Assembly (NCBI RefSeq): GCF_000716715.1
Contig: NZ_JNYJ01000035.1
Location: forward strand, 62,001 to 126,000
Source: Dactylosporangium aurantiacum
Lineage (GTDB): Bacteria; Actinomycetota; Actinomycetes; Mycobacteriales; Micromonosporaceae
Reading direction: 5' to 3'
DNA: 64,000 nucleotides
This document shows, in pieces, positions 42,125 through 52,074 of the stretch. The notes below the pieces were generated by a model that saw only the letters and a program-made list of their open reading frames with translations, was not told the origin of the DNA and did not search any database. The first letter of the stretch is position 1. Every line of letters begins with the position of its first letter. The position numbers were made by a program, and so were the translations under genes.

Positions 42125-43318
42125 ATGCGCAGACTCGTCCTCGGCGCCGCCGGGCTCGCGGTCGCGATCGCCGTGGCGGGCACGACCTACGCCGTCGCCG
42201 CGGTGAACGCCGAGCGCGCCCCGGCCGTCGCCGCGGCGCCCGCCACGTTCGCCCACCCCGGCGTGTTCGTCAGCCGCGCCCAGCTCGACTTCGTCCGTGG
42301 CAAGGTCCAGGCCGGCGCCCAGCCGTGGAAGGCCGCCTACGACCAGATGCTCGGCAGCAGGTACGCGTCGCTGTCGCGCACCCCGAAGCCCCGCGCGGTC
42401 GTGGAGTGCGGCTCCTACTCCAACCCCAACTACGGCTGCACCGACGAGCGCGAGGACGCCCTCGCCGCGTACACGCTGTCGCTCGCCTGGTACATCACCC
42501 GCGACAGCCGGTACGCCACCAAGGCCATCGCGATCATGGACGCCTGGTCCGCCACCATCAAGGACCACACCAACAGCAACGCGCCGCTGCAGACCGGCTG
42601 GGCCGGCTCGTCGTGGCCGCGCGCCGCCGAGATCATCCGGTACACGTACTCGTCCTGGCCCAACCAGGCCCGCTTCGCCACGATGCTGCGCACGGTGTAC
42701 CTGCCGAAGGTCATCAACGGCTCCAGCAGCAACGGCAACTGGGAACTGTCCATGATGGAGGCCGCGATCGGCATCTCCGTCTTCCTGGAGGACCGCACCA
42801 GCTGGGACAAGGCCATGGCGAAGTTCCGCGCCCGCGTCCCGGCGTACCTGTACGTGACCGCCGACGGCGCGCTGCCCAAGGGCATCGGCAGCATCGACAC
42901 CCGTACCGAGATCATCAACTACTGGCAGGGGCAGAGCACGTTCGTCGACGGCCTGTCCCAGGAGACCTGCCGCGACTTCACGCACACCGGTTACGGCATC
43001 TCGGCGATCTCGCACGTCGCGGAGACCACCCGCATCCAGGGCGCCGACGTGTACCCGGAGATCGCCGACCGGCTCCGCCACGCGCTCGGCTTCCACAGCA
43101 AGTACCAGCTGGGCGAGAGCGTGCCGTCCTGGCTGTGTGGCGGCAAGCTGACGCTGGGCCTCGGCCCGGTCACCGAGGTCGGCTACAACGCCCTGCACAA
43201 CCGGATGGGCATCGCGATGTCCAACACGCAGCGGCTCACCGAGCAGTCCCGCCCGGCCGGCAGCAACAACCTGTTCGTCGCGTGGGAGACCCTCACCCAC
43301 GCCGACAACCCGGCCTGA
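42125..43318 (+). CDS. secreted alginate lyase family protein
   Basis: 397 residues. Signal peptide (MRRLVLGAAGLAVAIAVAG, cleavage near residue 30) followed by an alpha/alpha-barrel of the alginate-lyase (PL5-like) superfamily: HPGVFVSRAQLDFVRGKV, NGNWELSMMEAAIGISVF and SQETCRDFTHTGYG with the conserved Asn, His and Tyr. These enzymes cleave uronate polysaccharides by beta-elimination; the substrate may be another polyuronate. ATG 42125 has GAGGAG ahead. Stop 43318 lies 4 bases from the convergent transglutaminase-like gene. Confidence 0.88.
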   Translation: MRRLVLGAAGLAVAIAVAGTTYAVAAVNAERAPAVAAAPATFAHPGVFVSRAQLDFVRGKVQAGAQPWKAAYDQMLGSRYASLSRTPKPRAVVECGSYSNPNYGCTDEREDALAAYTLSLAWYITRDSRYATKAIAIMDAWSATIKDHTNSNAPLQTGWAGSSWPRAAEIIRYTYSSWPNQARFATMLRTVYLPKVINGSSSNGNWELSMMEAAIGISVFLEDRTSWDKAMAKFRARVPAYLYVTADGALPKGIGSIDTRTEIINYWQGQSTFVDGLSQETCRDFTHTGYGISAISHVAETTRIQGADVYPEIADRLRHALGFHSKYQLGESVPSWLCGGKLTLGLGPVTEVGYNALHNRMGIAMSNTQRLTEQSRPAGSNNLFVAWETLTHADNPA

Positions 43319-43322
43319 CCTA

Positions 43323-45549
43323 CTACCTCCAGAACAGCGGGCGGGGGTCGAGCGTCCAGCTCAGCCGGCGCCAGAACCCCCGCCTGGCGCGCAGCTCGTC
43401 GACGTACGCGACGGCCTGCACGGCGGCCCGGGCGGCCTGCTCCTCGCCCGGGCCGCCGAAGCCCGGGCCGCCTGAGCCTGGGCCGCCGGAGCCTGGGCCG
43501 CCGGAGCCTGGGCCGCCGGAGCCTGGGCCGCCGGAGCCTGGGCCGCCGGAGCCTGGGCCGCCGGAGCCTGGTGGCCGCGGTCGCCGCGAACCGGGCCACC
43601 TCGGACGCCGTCAGGTGCGGCGGGGCGGGCCGCCCGGCGAGCCGCAGCCCCGTGAGCACCTCCGCCCAGGCGGCCTCGACGCGCTGCGCCGGGGTGCCCC
43701 GGGTGAGCCGGCGGCGCCTGCGGACGCGTTTCGCCAGGGGTACCGCCACCGCGAACGCCAACACGGCCAGCCCGAGGGAACCGGCGCCGATCGCGACCGC
43801 GACCCCGGTGCCCGAGCCCTTGCCGGACCCGTCGCCGGTCGGGGCCACGGCCGGCTTCGCCGACGGCGACGCGGCCGAGCCCGACGGTGCCGGCACGGTC
43901 TCCGGCGGCGGCTGCGACGCGGGCGGCTTGGGCCGGAAGTCGTCCTCGGTCGGCCGCTGCACCGTGTCGGCCTTCGGCAGCGGGTCGAACGGCTCCCACA
44001 CGCCGTTGAACAGCACCTCCGGCCAGGCGACGGCGTCGCCGCCGCGGACCTCGTTGCGCCCGGCGGCGACCCGGAACCCGACGGCCAGCCGGGTCGGCAG
44101 CCCCATGAGCCGGGCGAGGACCGCGAACGCCGCCGCGAACTGCTCCGACGTGCCCTTCTGCCCGCCGGCCTGTTTGGGGCCGAACAGGAAGTACTCGACG
44201 TTGGGGTAGGCATGGCCGCTGGGGGCGTCGCCGACCACCTTGTAGTGCTCCGACAGCCAGCCGACGATCGCGAACGCCTTCTGGTACGGCGACGACACGC
44301 CCTCGCCGAGGTGCTGCGCCAGCTGCGCGATCGAGTCGGGCACCTTGCCGGGCAGCGCCAGGTGCCGGGCCACGGCGTCGGTGTTGGGCACGTCGGCGAC
44401 CTGCATCGCGTTCTCGTCGGGGCGGTGCGCCCGGGACACGACGCTGTACCGCAGCCCTGGCCGCAGCCCGTCGGAGAGGATCATCGTGCCGTCGGTGGTG
44501 TCGACGGCGACCCGCACGCCGTTGACCTCCTCCGGGGTGGCGATGCCGGGCAGCAGCCGCCCGTCGAGGTCGGCGATGCGGAACACCTGCCGGACCTGCG
44601 GGTCGGTGAGCACCGGCTTCGCCGCCAGCACCCGGCCGGCGTTGCGGTAGGTGGCGCCGACGCGCCAGGTGACGCCGTCGTAGTCGTTGAGCACCGCGAG
44701 GCGGACCGGCGGCGGCGCGTCGGTGCCGGTGACCTCGACGTCGAACAGATGCTGGTCGTGGTTGAGCGCCCAGCCCGACAGCCGGACCAGCGGGCTCTCG
44801 TCGAGCGAGTCGAGCTGCGGCGGGGTCACCATGTTGCGCGGCTCGGCCGGGCTGGTGCCGACCTTGGCCGCGACGCTCGGGCCGAGCAGCTGCGACAGCG
44901 CGACGATCGCGGCCAGGCCGGCGACGGCCCCGGCACCGACCCGCAGCCGCAGGGTGCGCCGCTGGTCGGCGCTGAGCCGCTGGTCGGACTCCGCCGGCGG
45001 CGGCCGGTTGGACACGATCAGCCCGAGTGCGGCGAAGCCCGCGAACGCGAGCGGCACCCAGCTCGCCGCCGTGCCGTTGGGGCCGACGAGGTACAGCGCG
45101 CCGCCGAACAGCACCGTCGGCGGCGCGTAGGACAGCAGGACGCGGTGGTAGCGCACGCCGAGCTCGGCGGCGGCCAGCCCGGCGAGCCAGGTGAGGATCA
45201 CCGGCAGCAGCACGGTGTCCGGCTGCGGCTCGATCGGGATCAGGGCGAGCAGCAGCCGGGGGATGCTGTTGCGCAGCGCCTCGCGCAGCGCGGGCAGGTC
45301 ACCGGCGACGCCGGCCGCGGCCGAGGAGACCCGCATGGCGATCATGACGGCCGCGGTGAGGCCGAGGACGCTCAGCGGGGCCGCGCTCCAGCCGGGCAGG
45401 CGGCGGGCCGCGACGCTGATGCCGACGGCGCCGGCGGCGGCGCCCGCCATCAGCTGCAGCAGCAGCGGGCCGTGGTAGATCGGCGACAGCGCGAAGGCGG
45501 CCATGACCAGCATGCCGAGCAGGGCCACGGCGACCAGCAGCCGCCTCAC
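43323..45549 (-). CDS. TgpA-type transglutaminase-like membrane protein, frameshifted near 43570 and lacking the catalytic Cys/His
   Basis: About 742 codons. N-terminal half with ~6 membrane spans, then an extracellular transglutaminase-like domain and a last span (VAVAIGAGSLGLAVLAFAVAV). In the triad positions the Cys motif reads GTSEQFAAAF (Ser for Cys) and the His motif reads GGDAVAWPEV (Val for His), with FDPLP keeping the Asp; so no thiol catalysis is expected. The C-terminal WRRLSWTLDPRPLFWR ends at 43323 in a different frame than the main body; one extra base near 43570, where a 15-bp repeat begins, explains it. As written, the main frame would run on to 43183. GTG 45549 overlaps the DUF58 stop. 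Confidence 0.85.
43456..43572. repeat. 15-bp coding tandem repeat in transglutaminase-like gene
   Basis: Units of GAGCCTGGGCCGCCG recur about seven times on the plus strand. In the frame of the true C-terminus they encode SGGPG repeats forming a linker. Confidence 0.92.
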
Positions 45550-46772
45550 CACGCGCCGACCCCGTCCCACGCGGCGGCGAAGTCGGCCCCGTCGGCGGCG
45601 GCGAGCACCTGCAGGCCCGGCAAAGCGGTGGGCACCTCCCCGTCGGCGGTGCCGAACGCGCCGGCGACCAGCGACGGGTACGCGGCCCGCAGCGTCCCGA
45701 CCCGCCCGAGGTCGGCGACGCCGCCGGGCCCGGTCAGGTAGACGAGCGTGTCGCCGGCGCGGCGGGTGCGCAGCTGCGCCACCGTCGCGTCCAGCGGGTC
45801 GCCACCACGGCCGCCGTCGCCGCCACGGCCGCCGTCGCCGTCGGCACTGCGGTCGCCGTCGGCGCCGCCGCTTCCGGTGGCGAGGGTCGCCTCGGCGAGC
45901 AGGTCCAGGTAGGCGCGGGTGTCCCGGCCGGCCGCGTGCCCGCCGCGGGCCAGCCGCAGCGTCACCGGCAGCTCCTCCCGGAACGCCGCCATCACGATCG
46001 ACGCGGCCGCCTCGCACGCGGACTCGAAGTGCTCGCTGGCCTGGGCCCGGTCGGCGTCGGGGTAGGCGGCGAGGCGGTCGTCGAGCAGCACCACCAGCCG
46101 CGGCAGGCTGGTGTCGAGGTGCTCGCGGACCATCAGCTCACCGACCCGGGCGGTCGTGCGCCAGTGCACGTGCCGCAGCTCGTCGCCGACGACGTACTCC
46201 CGCAGCGTGTCGAACGTGATGCTGCCGTGCGGCACCCGGTCGACCCGCCCGTCGAGGGAGCGCATCACCCCGGTCGGCACCGCGCTCAGGTGGTGCACCG
46301 TCGGGTACACCCACACCTTGCTGACGCCGCCGTAGCCGCGCGCGAGGGTCAGCAGCCCGAGCGGGTCGCGCCGCACGACGCGCAGCGGCCCGATCTCGAC
46401 CACGCCGCGGCGGGCCGTCGGCACCGGGTAGGAGGCGGTGGTGGTGCCGCCGGCCTTGAGGCGCAGCAGCGGCACCGGCACCGCCGCCGGGCCGCACCGG
46501 TCGTGGGCGACCAGCGTCGCGCCCCGCAGCCGGCTGCTGTTGCCGACGGTGAGCGTCACCGTGCTGGATTCGCCGCGCATGACCCGGTCGGGGTCGACGG
46601 CCCGCCGCACGGTCAGCCGGGGCCGCCACCACACGTACGCGAACCCGAACAGCACCGCGGCGACGGCGGCCGTGCCGAGGACGGTGAGCTGCGCGTACTG
46701 GAACCCGAACCCCACGGCGAGCAGGACCGTCGCGGCCGCGGACAGACCGGCCCCGCGAGAGGTGAGCCGCAT
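45546..46772 (-). CDS. DUF58 domain-containing protein
   Basis: 408 residues. Two N-terminal membrane segments (residues ~10-55) and the DUF58 signature VGDELRHVHWRTTARVGELMVRE near residue 205. A Gly/Asp-rich insert (GGADGDRSADGD region, ~310) breaks the later part. DUF58 proteins accompany MoxR ATPases and transglutaminase-like partners, as here. ATG 46772, two bases after the MoxR stop; stop overlaps the next gene. Confidence 0.9.
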   Translation of the reverse strand: MRLTSRGAGLSAAATVLLAVGFGFQYAQLTVLGTAAVAAVLFGFAYVWWRPRLTVRRAVDPDRVMRGESSTVTLTVGNSSRLRGATLVAHDRCGPAAVPVPLLRLKAGGTTTASYPVPTARRGVVEIGPLRVVRRDPLGLLTLARGYGGVSKVWVYPTVHHLSAVPTGVMRSLDGRVDRVPHGSITFDTLREYVVGDELRHVHWRTTARVGELMVREHLDTSLPRLVVLLDDRLAAYPDADRAQASEHFESACEAAASIVMAAFREELPVTLRLARGGHAAGRDTRAYLDLLAEATLATGSGGADGDRSADGDGGRGGDGGRGGDPLDATVAQLRTRRAGDTLVYLTGPGGVADLGRVGTLRAAYPSLVAGAFGTADGEVPTALPGLQVLAAADGADFAAAWDGVGAW

Positions 46773-46774
46773 CG

Positions 46775-47830
46775 TCAGACCGTGGCGGGTGCTGCGGCCG
46801 GCACGGGCACCGGCACCGCGTCGAGCACCTCGCGCACGACGTCGCCGGGCGCGACGCCGCGGACCTGCGCGTCGGGCGACAGCAGCAGCCGGTGCGCGAA
46901 CACCGCCTCGGCGAGGGCCTTGAGGTCCTCGGGCACCACGTAGCCGCGGCCGTCGATGAGCGCGTACGCCGACGCGGCCCGGGTCAGCGCGATGACGCCG
47001 CGGGGGCTGACGCCGACGCGCACCCGCGGATGGGCGCGGGTCGCGTTGCCCAGCCGGACCGCGTAGCCGAGCAGCGGATCCGCGATGTGCACCCGCCGGG
47101 CGAGGCGCACCAGCTGCGCGACCACCTGCGTGTCGGTGACCGGGTCGAGGGCCTCGGGGGACCGGGTCACGGCGCCGCGCAGCACCTCGATCTCGACCGC
47201 CTCGCTCGGGTAGCCGACGGCGAGCTTCATGAGGAACCGGTCCAGCTGCGCCTCCGGCAGCCGGTACGTGCCGTCCATCTCGATCGGGTTCTGCGTGGCG
47301 ACGACGAGGAACGGCCTGGGCACCGCGTGCCGCACGCCGTCGACGGTGACGTACCGCTCCTCCATGACCTCCAGCAGCGCCGACTGCGTCTTCGGCGACG
47401 CCCGGTTGATCTCGTCCGCGATGACGATGTTGGCGAACACCGGCCCGGGGTGGAACTCGAAGCCGCGGGTCGCCTGGTTGAAGATGGTGACCCCGGTGAC
47501 GTCGGACGGCAGCAGGTCGGGCGTGAACTGGATGCGCCGCCACTGCCCCTGCACGCTGGCCGCCATGGCCCGCGCCAGGGTCGTCTTGCCGACCCCGGGC
47601 ACGTCCTCGAGCAGCACGTGGCCCTCGGCGAGCAGCGCCGTCATGGTCAGCCGGATCACCTGCTGCTTGCCCAGCACGATCGAGTCGATGTTGCGGGCGA
47701 GCCGGCCGACCAGGTCCGCCGCCGCCGCGATCTCCTCGGGGCCGGGCGGACCCTGGTCGTGCGGCACGACGGGCGGTGCGACGGGCGGTGCGACGGGCTG
47801 GGTGCCAGGGGGTGGTTCGGGTGTGCTCAC
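46775..47830 (-). CDS. MoxR family AAA+ ATPase
   Basis: 351 residues. Walker A EDVPGVGKTTLA, Walker B NIVIADEINRASPKTQSAL, sensor 1 VVATQNPIEMDGTYRLPEAQLDRF. Drives conformational changes of DUF58/VWA partners in cell-envelope function. GTG 47830 with GGAG at a proper distance is preferred to ATG 47848, which has no ribosome site and lies close to the upstream stop. Operon with DUF58 and TgpA genes. Confidence 0.92.
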   Translation of the reverse strand: MSTPEPPPGTQPVAPPVAPPVVPHDQGPPGPEEIAAAADLVGRLARNIDSIVLGKQQVIRLTMTALLAEGHVLLEDVPGVGKTTLARAMAASVQGQWRRIQFTPDLLPSDVTGVTIFNQATRGFEFHPGPVFANIVIADEINRASPKTQSALLEVMEERYVTVDGVRHAVPRPFLVVATQNPIEMDGTYRLPEAQLDRFLMKLAVGYPSEAVEIEVLRGAVTRSPEALDPVTDTQVVAQLVRLARRVHIADPLLGYAVRLGNATRAHPRVRVGVSPRGVIALTRAASAYALIDGRGYVVPEDLKALAEAVFAHRLLLSPDAQVRGVAPGDVVREVLDAVPVPVPAAAPATV

Positions 47831-47852
47831 GGTGCTCCTGCCGGCCATGCGC

Positions 47853-50417
47853 TCAACACTGTTTCAAGGGTCCGGTGCCGTTCGGCAGGTCGAACCACGC
47901 GTACGGGATGTAGTTCTCGCCCTTGAAGCTGATCTTGATCCAGACGCTGCTCCGCTTGCCGCCCCACGGGGTGGCGTCGACGCTGGAGCCGTTGGTCTGG
48001 CAGATCGCGGTGTAACGGTCGGGAGCGTAGACGTCGCCGACCGCCGAGCCGTTCTGGGTCGCCGTCCGGTACACCCAGATGCCGCCGTTGGGCGCGCCGT
48101 GGCCGCAGTAGCTGGCGTTGCCGCAGACCACGGTGCCCTGGTAGACGGGCGTGGAGATCGAGCCGGTGCCGTCGGCCGTCATCCCGGCCGCGTTGGTGAT
48201 CGTGACCGTGTAGCTGTAGTCGGTGTTCGGCCACAGACCACCCATGGTCAGCGAGCCGGCGCACGCGTTCTCCACCGCGCCGACCCCGGCGACGTCGAGC
48301 CGGCACCGCGCGGGCGCGCCGCCGCCGTCGGTCGCGGTGAACGCCACCGTGATCGACTGCAGCGCGGCCCGGCTGTTGGCCGTGTCGACGCGCATGGTGG
48401 GTGCCGCCAGGGTGTTGGCCGCGCCGCTGGCCGGGGCGCCCTCGCCGGCCTTGTTGACCGCCCGGATCTGCAGGGTGACCCGCTCGTTGTCGCCGAAGCC
48501 GCCGAACTCCTTCGACAGCCCCGTGCCGAGGTCCTGCTTGACGCCGTTGACCGTCGCCTCGTAGCCCGTGATCGGCGCGCCGTTGTCCTCCGCGGCCCGC
48601 CACGCGGCCACGATCGTGCCGCGCTTCGTGGTGACCGCGCGGACCGTCAGGCCGCCGGGTGCGCCCGGCTTGGTGAACGGCACCACCGACGGGCTCAGCG
48701 GCGACTGCCCGGAGCTCGCGCCGATGTCGTTGACCGCCGCGACCCGGAACGCGACCTGCGTGCCGTAGGGCAGCTCACCGGCCGGGACCTTGAACGTCGG
48801 CTGCGCCGACTCGAAGGTCTTCGACTCGTCCCCGGAGACCGTCGTGATCGTGTACCGGACGATCTTGTGCCCCTGCCCGTTGGCGGCCGGCCACGTGACG
48901 GTGACCGTGCCGTCGGGGTTGGCGGTCGCCGCCACGCTCACCGGCGCGTCGGGCACCTGCGACGTCGGTGTCACCGGGTTGGCCGCCTTCTTCGGGCCGC
49001 TGCCCTTGGCGTTCACCGCGTAGACGGTGAACCGGTAGGACTGCCCGTTGGTCAGGCCGGTGATGTCGATCGCCCGCTGGCTCGCGCCGACCTCGTGCTG
49101 CTTGCCGTCGCCCTCGACCACGTACTTCGTCACCGCGCTGCCGTTGGCGGGCGCCGCGGTCCAGGTGACCCGGGCCGAGGCGTTGCCGGGCGTCGCGGTC
49201 ACCCGCGGCGGCGCGCTGGGCGGGCCGACCGGCGGCTTCGCCGGCGGCGGTGGCGGCACCGGCGGGGCCTCGCCGCCGACGACGTCGTTGTTGTACTTGT
49301 CGACGACCTGCACGTGGTGCTTGGAGTCCACGACCCGCGCGGTCGACCCGCCGGGCGCGTTGATGAACATGCGGTCCTCGCGGACCTCGATCTCCAGGGC
49401 CTTGCCGCCTGCCTTGATCTGGATCGCGTCGAGCGGCTTGCCGCTGGCGTCCAGCACGTAGACCGTGCCGGTCGCGTCGTCGGCGCAGTAGAACCGCCCC
49501 GACCAGGCCACGCACGGCTGCAGCTTCGGGCTCTCGCCGGGCACGGTGAAGTCGGTGACCGAGTCGCCGTTGACGACGTAGACGTGCCGGTCGTCCACGA
49601 CGGTCACCGGCACGTCGCCGCCGACCGTGCGCTGCGGCATCGCGCCGTTGCCGGTCAGGCGCAGCGGCACCTTCTTCAGAGCCTCGCCGCGCAGCGTGGT
49701 CAGCGTCGTGGCGGTCTTGTCCAGCACGGCGACGCCGGTGTCCAGGATCGACAGCGCCAGGTCGTGGTTGGGGTCGGCGACGCCGACGGTCTTGACCTTG
49801 GTCGGGTCGGCCGCGAACCCGCCGCCCGCGCCGCCGCTGGGCTTCTTCGCCGGCGCCGGCTTGACCGCCACGACGGTGCCCTCCGAGGGCACCAGCAGCC
49901 ACAGCCGCCCGGTGTCGTCGAACGTGCCGCCGGAGATCCCGGGCGGGAACGTCAGGGTCTCGCCGACCGGCAGCAGCGTCGCCGGGTCGAGCTGGCGCAC
50001 CTGCCCCTGCACGGTGTCGACGATGAACGCCACGTCGTCGTGCACGGCGACCGTCACGCCGAGCCCGGGCGTGGCCTGGGTCGTCGCGCCGAGGGTCAGG
50101 CTGGTCAGGTCCAGCACGCTGATCTTGCCGGTGTTGAGGTCCCGCAGGATCACGAACCGGTCGCTCTGGGTCACCTGCATGGTGTGCCCCTGCGCGTCGG
50201 TGATCTTCGTGCGGGTGTCGACCTTGCCGGTGACGCCGTTGACCCGGGCGACCTCGCCCTTGTCGTTGCTCCACAGCCACGAGCTGACGTCGTAGCTGGC
50301 CACCGCGTTGTTGGCCGCGCCGGTGCCGAACAGCGTGAGTCCGAGGACGGCGATCAGGCCCACGACGGTGCCGAGCGTGACCAGCCCGCCGCCCTTGCGC
50401 GAACGAAAGCTCACCAT
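47853..50417 (-). CDS. secreted or anchored fibronectin type III repeat protein
   Basis: 854 residues. An N-terminal hydrophobic anchor (LVTLGTVVGLIAVLGLTLF), a beta-propeller-like region (residues ~40-370, repeated VLDLTSL / VVDDRHVYVVNG strands), then at least three FnIII domains (SAPPRVTATPGNASARVTW, PDAPVSVAATANPDGTVTV, GAPGGLTVRAV) and a terminal Cys-bearing domain. Extracellular structural or binding role inferred. A ribosome site GGAGGGG lies ahead of ATG 50417. Neighbour to the MoxR-DUF58-TgpA set, an arrangement common in actinobacteria. Confidence 0.85.
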   Translation of the reverse strand: MVSFRSRKGGGLVTLGTVVGLIAVLGLTLFGTGAANNAVASYDVSSWLWSNDKGEVARVNGVTGKVDTRTKITDAQGHTMQVTQSDRFVILRDLNTGKISVLDLTSLTLGATTQATPGLGVTVAVHDDVAFIVDTVQGQVRQLDPATLLPVGETLTFPPGISGGTFDDTGRLWLLVPSEGTVVAVKPAPAKKPSGGAGGGFAADPTKVKTVGVADPNHDLALSILDTGVAVLDKTATTLTTLRGEALKKVPLRLTGNGAMPQRTVGGDVPVTVVDDRHVYVVNGDSVTDFTVPGESPKLQPCVAWSGRFYCADDATGTVYVLDASGKPLDAIQIKAGGKALEIEVREDRMFINAPGGSTARVVDSKHHVQVVDKYNNDVVGGEAPPVPPPPPAKPPVGPPSAPPRVTATPGNASARVTWTAAPANGSAVTKYVVEGDGKQHEVGASQRAIDITGLTNGQSYRFTVYAVNAKGSGPKKAANPVTPTSQVPDAPVSVAATANPDGTVTVTWPAANGQGHKIVRYTITTVSGDESKTFESAQPTFKVPAGELPYGTQVAFRVAAVNDIGASSGQSPLSPSVVPFTKPGAPGGLTVRAVTTKRGTIVAAWRAAEDNGAPITGYEATVNGVKQDLGTGLSKEFGGFGDNERVTLQIRAVNKAGEGAPASGAANTLAAPTMRVDTANSRAALQSITVAFTATDGGGAPARCRLDVAGVGAVENACAGSLTMGGLWPNTDYSYTVTITNAAGMTADGTGSISTPVYQGTVVCGNASYCGHGAPNGGIWVYRTATQNGSAVGDVYAPDRYTAICQTNGSSVDATPWGGKRSSVWIKISFKGENYIPYAWFDLPNGTGPLKQC

Positions 50418-50501
50418 GCGGCCCCCTCCCCGAAACCGGCGCCCATCATATTCCTGTCGATTGGCCCTGCATACCCGGCGTATCGTGATCTGTTCGCTTC
50501 G

Positions 50502-52004
50502 TTATCTGCGCTGCGTGCAGGCCAGATCCGAGAGCGCGACGCTGTCCGTCCCATAGACCGCCGCGACTGTGAAGCAGTAGTCGAGCTTCGGGTTGAGGCC
50601 GTTGAGCGTGTACGTCGTGGCGCCCGCCGCGAGCACCTGCAACTGCCGCAGCGCGCCCTGCTGGCCGCCGGCGACGATGAACGGCACCGATCCCTTCGAC
50701 GGATCGGTCCATGTCAGTGTGATGGATGTCTTGTCGTCGCGCAGCCGCAGCGAGCCGGGCGCCTTCGGGTTGCCGGCCGCGCCGCTCGCCGGCTGGCCCG
50801 CCGCGCTCGCCGCCCGGCTCGGCGCCACGCTGGTCGGGGCCGGCCCGCCGGGCTGGGCGGCCGGGCTGTCGGGGCGGGCCGCGAGGAACGACACCACCGC
50901 CGCGGTGACTCCGCCGAGCACCGCCAGGACCAGGATCACCAGCAGCGCGACGAGCGGCGACCGGCGCCGGGGCGCGTCGCCCTGCGGCAGCGGCGGCGTG
51001 GCCTGGTCGAGCGTCCACGGCGCGCGCTCCTCGACGACCGCGCCGCCCGCCGGATACCCGCCACCGCTGACGGGCGCACCACCGCTGACCGGCGCACCGC
51101 CGCTGACGGGCGCGCCGCCGCTGGTGGGGGAGGCCCCGCCGGTGGGGAAGCCGCCGCCGCTGGTGGGATACGCCCCGCCGCTGGTCGGGATGGCGCCACC
51201 GCTGGTCGGCCCGTCCGGCGTGGACGACCAGGGTGGTGTGCCGGGCCGCTGCAGCACGCCCCGGTCGACCGGCCGCCAGTCGTCGCCGGCCGGCGCCGGC
51301 GCCACCGGCGGGGACACCGGCTCGTCCCAGTCGTCGTGCTCGTCCTGTCGCCACAGCGGCGCGTGTACCGGCTGCGCGGGCCACACCTCGTCGCGCGGCT
51401 CGGGCCGGAAGATCGGCGCGGACCGCTGCTCCACGGGCCACGTCGCCGGCCCACCGTCCGGGCCGTCCGGCGCCGGCACCCCCGCGGCGGGCGGCGTGGC
51501 CGTGCCCGTCGGGGCGGACAGCGGCTCGAACGTCGCCGGCGCCGACTGGTGCGGCACGTGGAACGTCTCCGCCGGCTCCGGCAGCCCCAGGTACCGCCGG
51601 GCCGCCCGCACGCTCGGGTGGTCCTCGCCGAGCGCGGCCGGGCCGAGCCTGGCCAGCTGCCCGTAGCGGCGCTTCGCCTCGTACACGTTGCCGAGCTCGT
51701 CGGCGATGCGGGCCAGCTCGTAGGACAGGGCCAGCATCACCGCGTGCCCGTCGCCGAGGCGGTGGTATCCGGCGGCGAGGCTCTCCTCCAGCAGGCGCCG
51801 GGCGGCGCTGAGCTCGCCGAGGTCGGTGTGGAACTTCGCGAGCAGGCAGGTCGCGGCGAGCACGTCCGGATCGTCGGCGCCGAGCGCGCCGCCGGCGGCG
51901 TCGAGTGCCTGGTCGAGCAGCGTGAACGCGCCCCGCACGTCGCCCTGTGCCGCTACCGCGCGGGCACCTTGCACGGCGTTGGCGAGTTGGGCGGACGAGG
52001 ACAC
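50502..52004 (-). CDS. TPR and fibronectin type III membrane protein
   Basis: 500 residues. TPR-like helices fill residues ~1-140 (FTLLDQALDAAGGALGAD, ARRLLEESLAAGYHRLGDGH), followed by a Pro/Ser/Gly-rich linker with six-residue SGGAPV repeats (18-bp period, 51055-51210), one membrane span (LVALLVILVLAVLGGVTAAVVSF) and a FnIII domain. GTG 52004 begins directly before the TPR helices. First gene of the wall-related minus cluster; divergent from the TetR gene. Confidence 0.85.
   Translation of the reverse strand: MSSSAQLANAVQGARAVAAQGDVRGAFTLLDQALDAAGGALGADDPDVLAATCLLAKFHTDLGELSAARRLLEESLAAGYHRLGDGHAVMLALSYELARIADELGNVYEAKRRYGQLARLGPAALGEDHPSVRAARRYLGLPEPAETFHVPHQSAPATFEPLSAPTGTATPPAAGVPAPDGPDGGPATWPVEQRSAPIFRPEPRDEVWPAQPVHAPLWRQDEHDDWDEPVSPPVAPAPAGDDWRPVDRGVLQRPGTPPWSSTPDGPTSGGAIPTSGGAYPTSGGGFPTGGASPTSGGAPVSGGAPVSGGAPVSGGGYPAGGAVVEERAPWTLDQATPPLPQGDAPRRRSPLVALLVILVLAVLGGVTAAVVSFLAARPDSPAAQPGGPAPTSVAPSRAASAAGQPASGAAGNPKAPGSLRLRDDKTSITLTWTDPSKGSVPFIVAGGQQGALRQLQVLAAGATTYTLNGLNPKLDYCFTVAAVYGTDSVALSDLACTQRR
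51055..51210. repeat. 18-bp coding repeat in TPR/FnIII gene
   Basis: Minus-strand units encoding SGGAPV and close variants (SGGAIPT, SGGAYPT, SGGGFP) are repeated about eight times in the linker, with DNA copies such as GCTGACGGGCGCACCACC differing at a few bases. Confidence 0.85.
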
Positions 52005-52074
52005 GCCGATACTCTGCCCTGTCGCGCACCCCCGGCGCCACCCCGATGCAGCGCGCCTGATCGATACTTGTGTG

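Noticed and set aside
42103..45741. Very long plus-strand open frame opposite the alginate lyase and transglutaminase-like genes
   Set aside because: It is made of Arg/Gly/Pro/Ala-rich sequence without domains and shadows recognised genes; long antisense frames are usual at this GC content.
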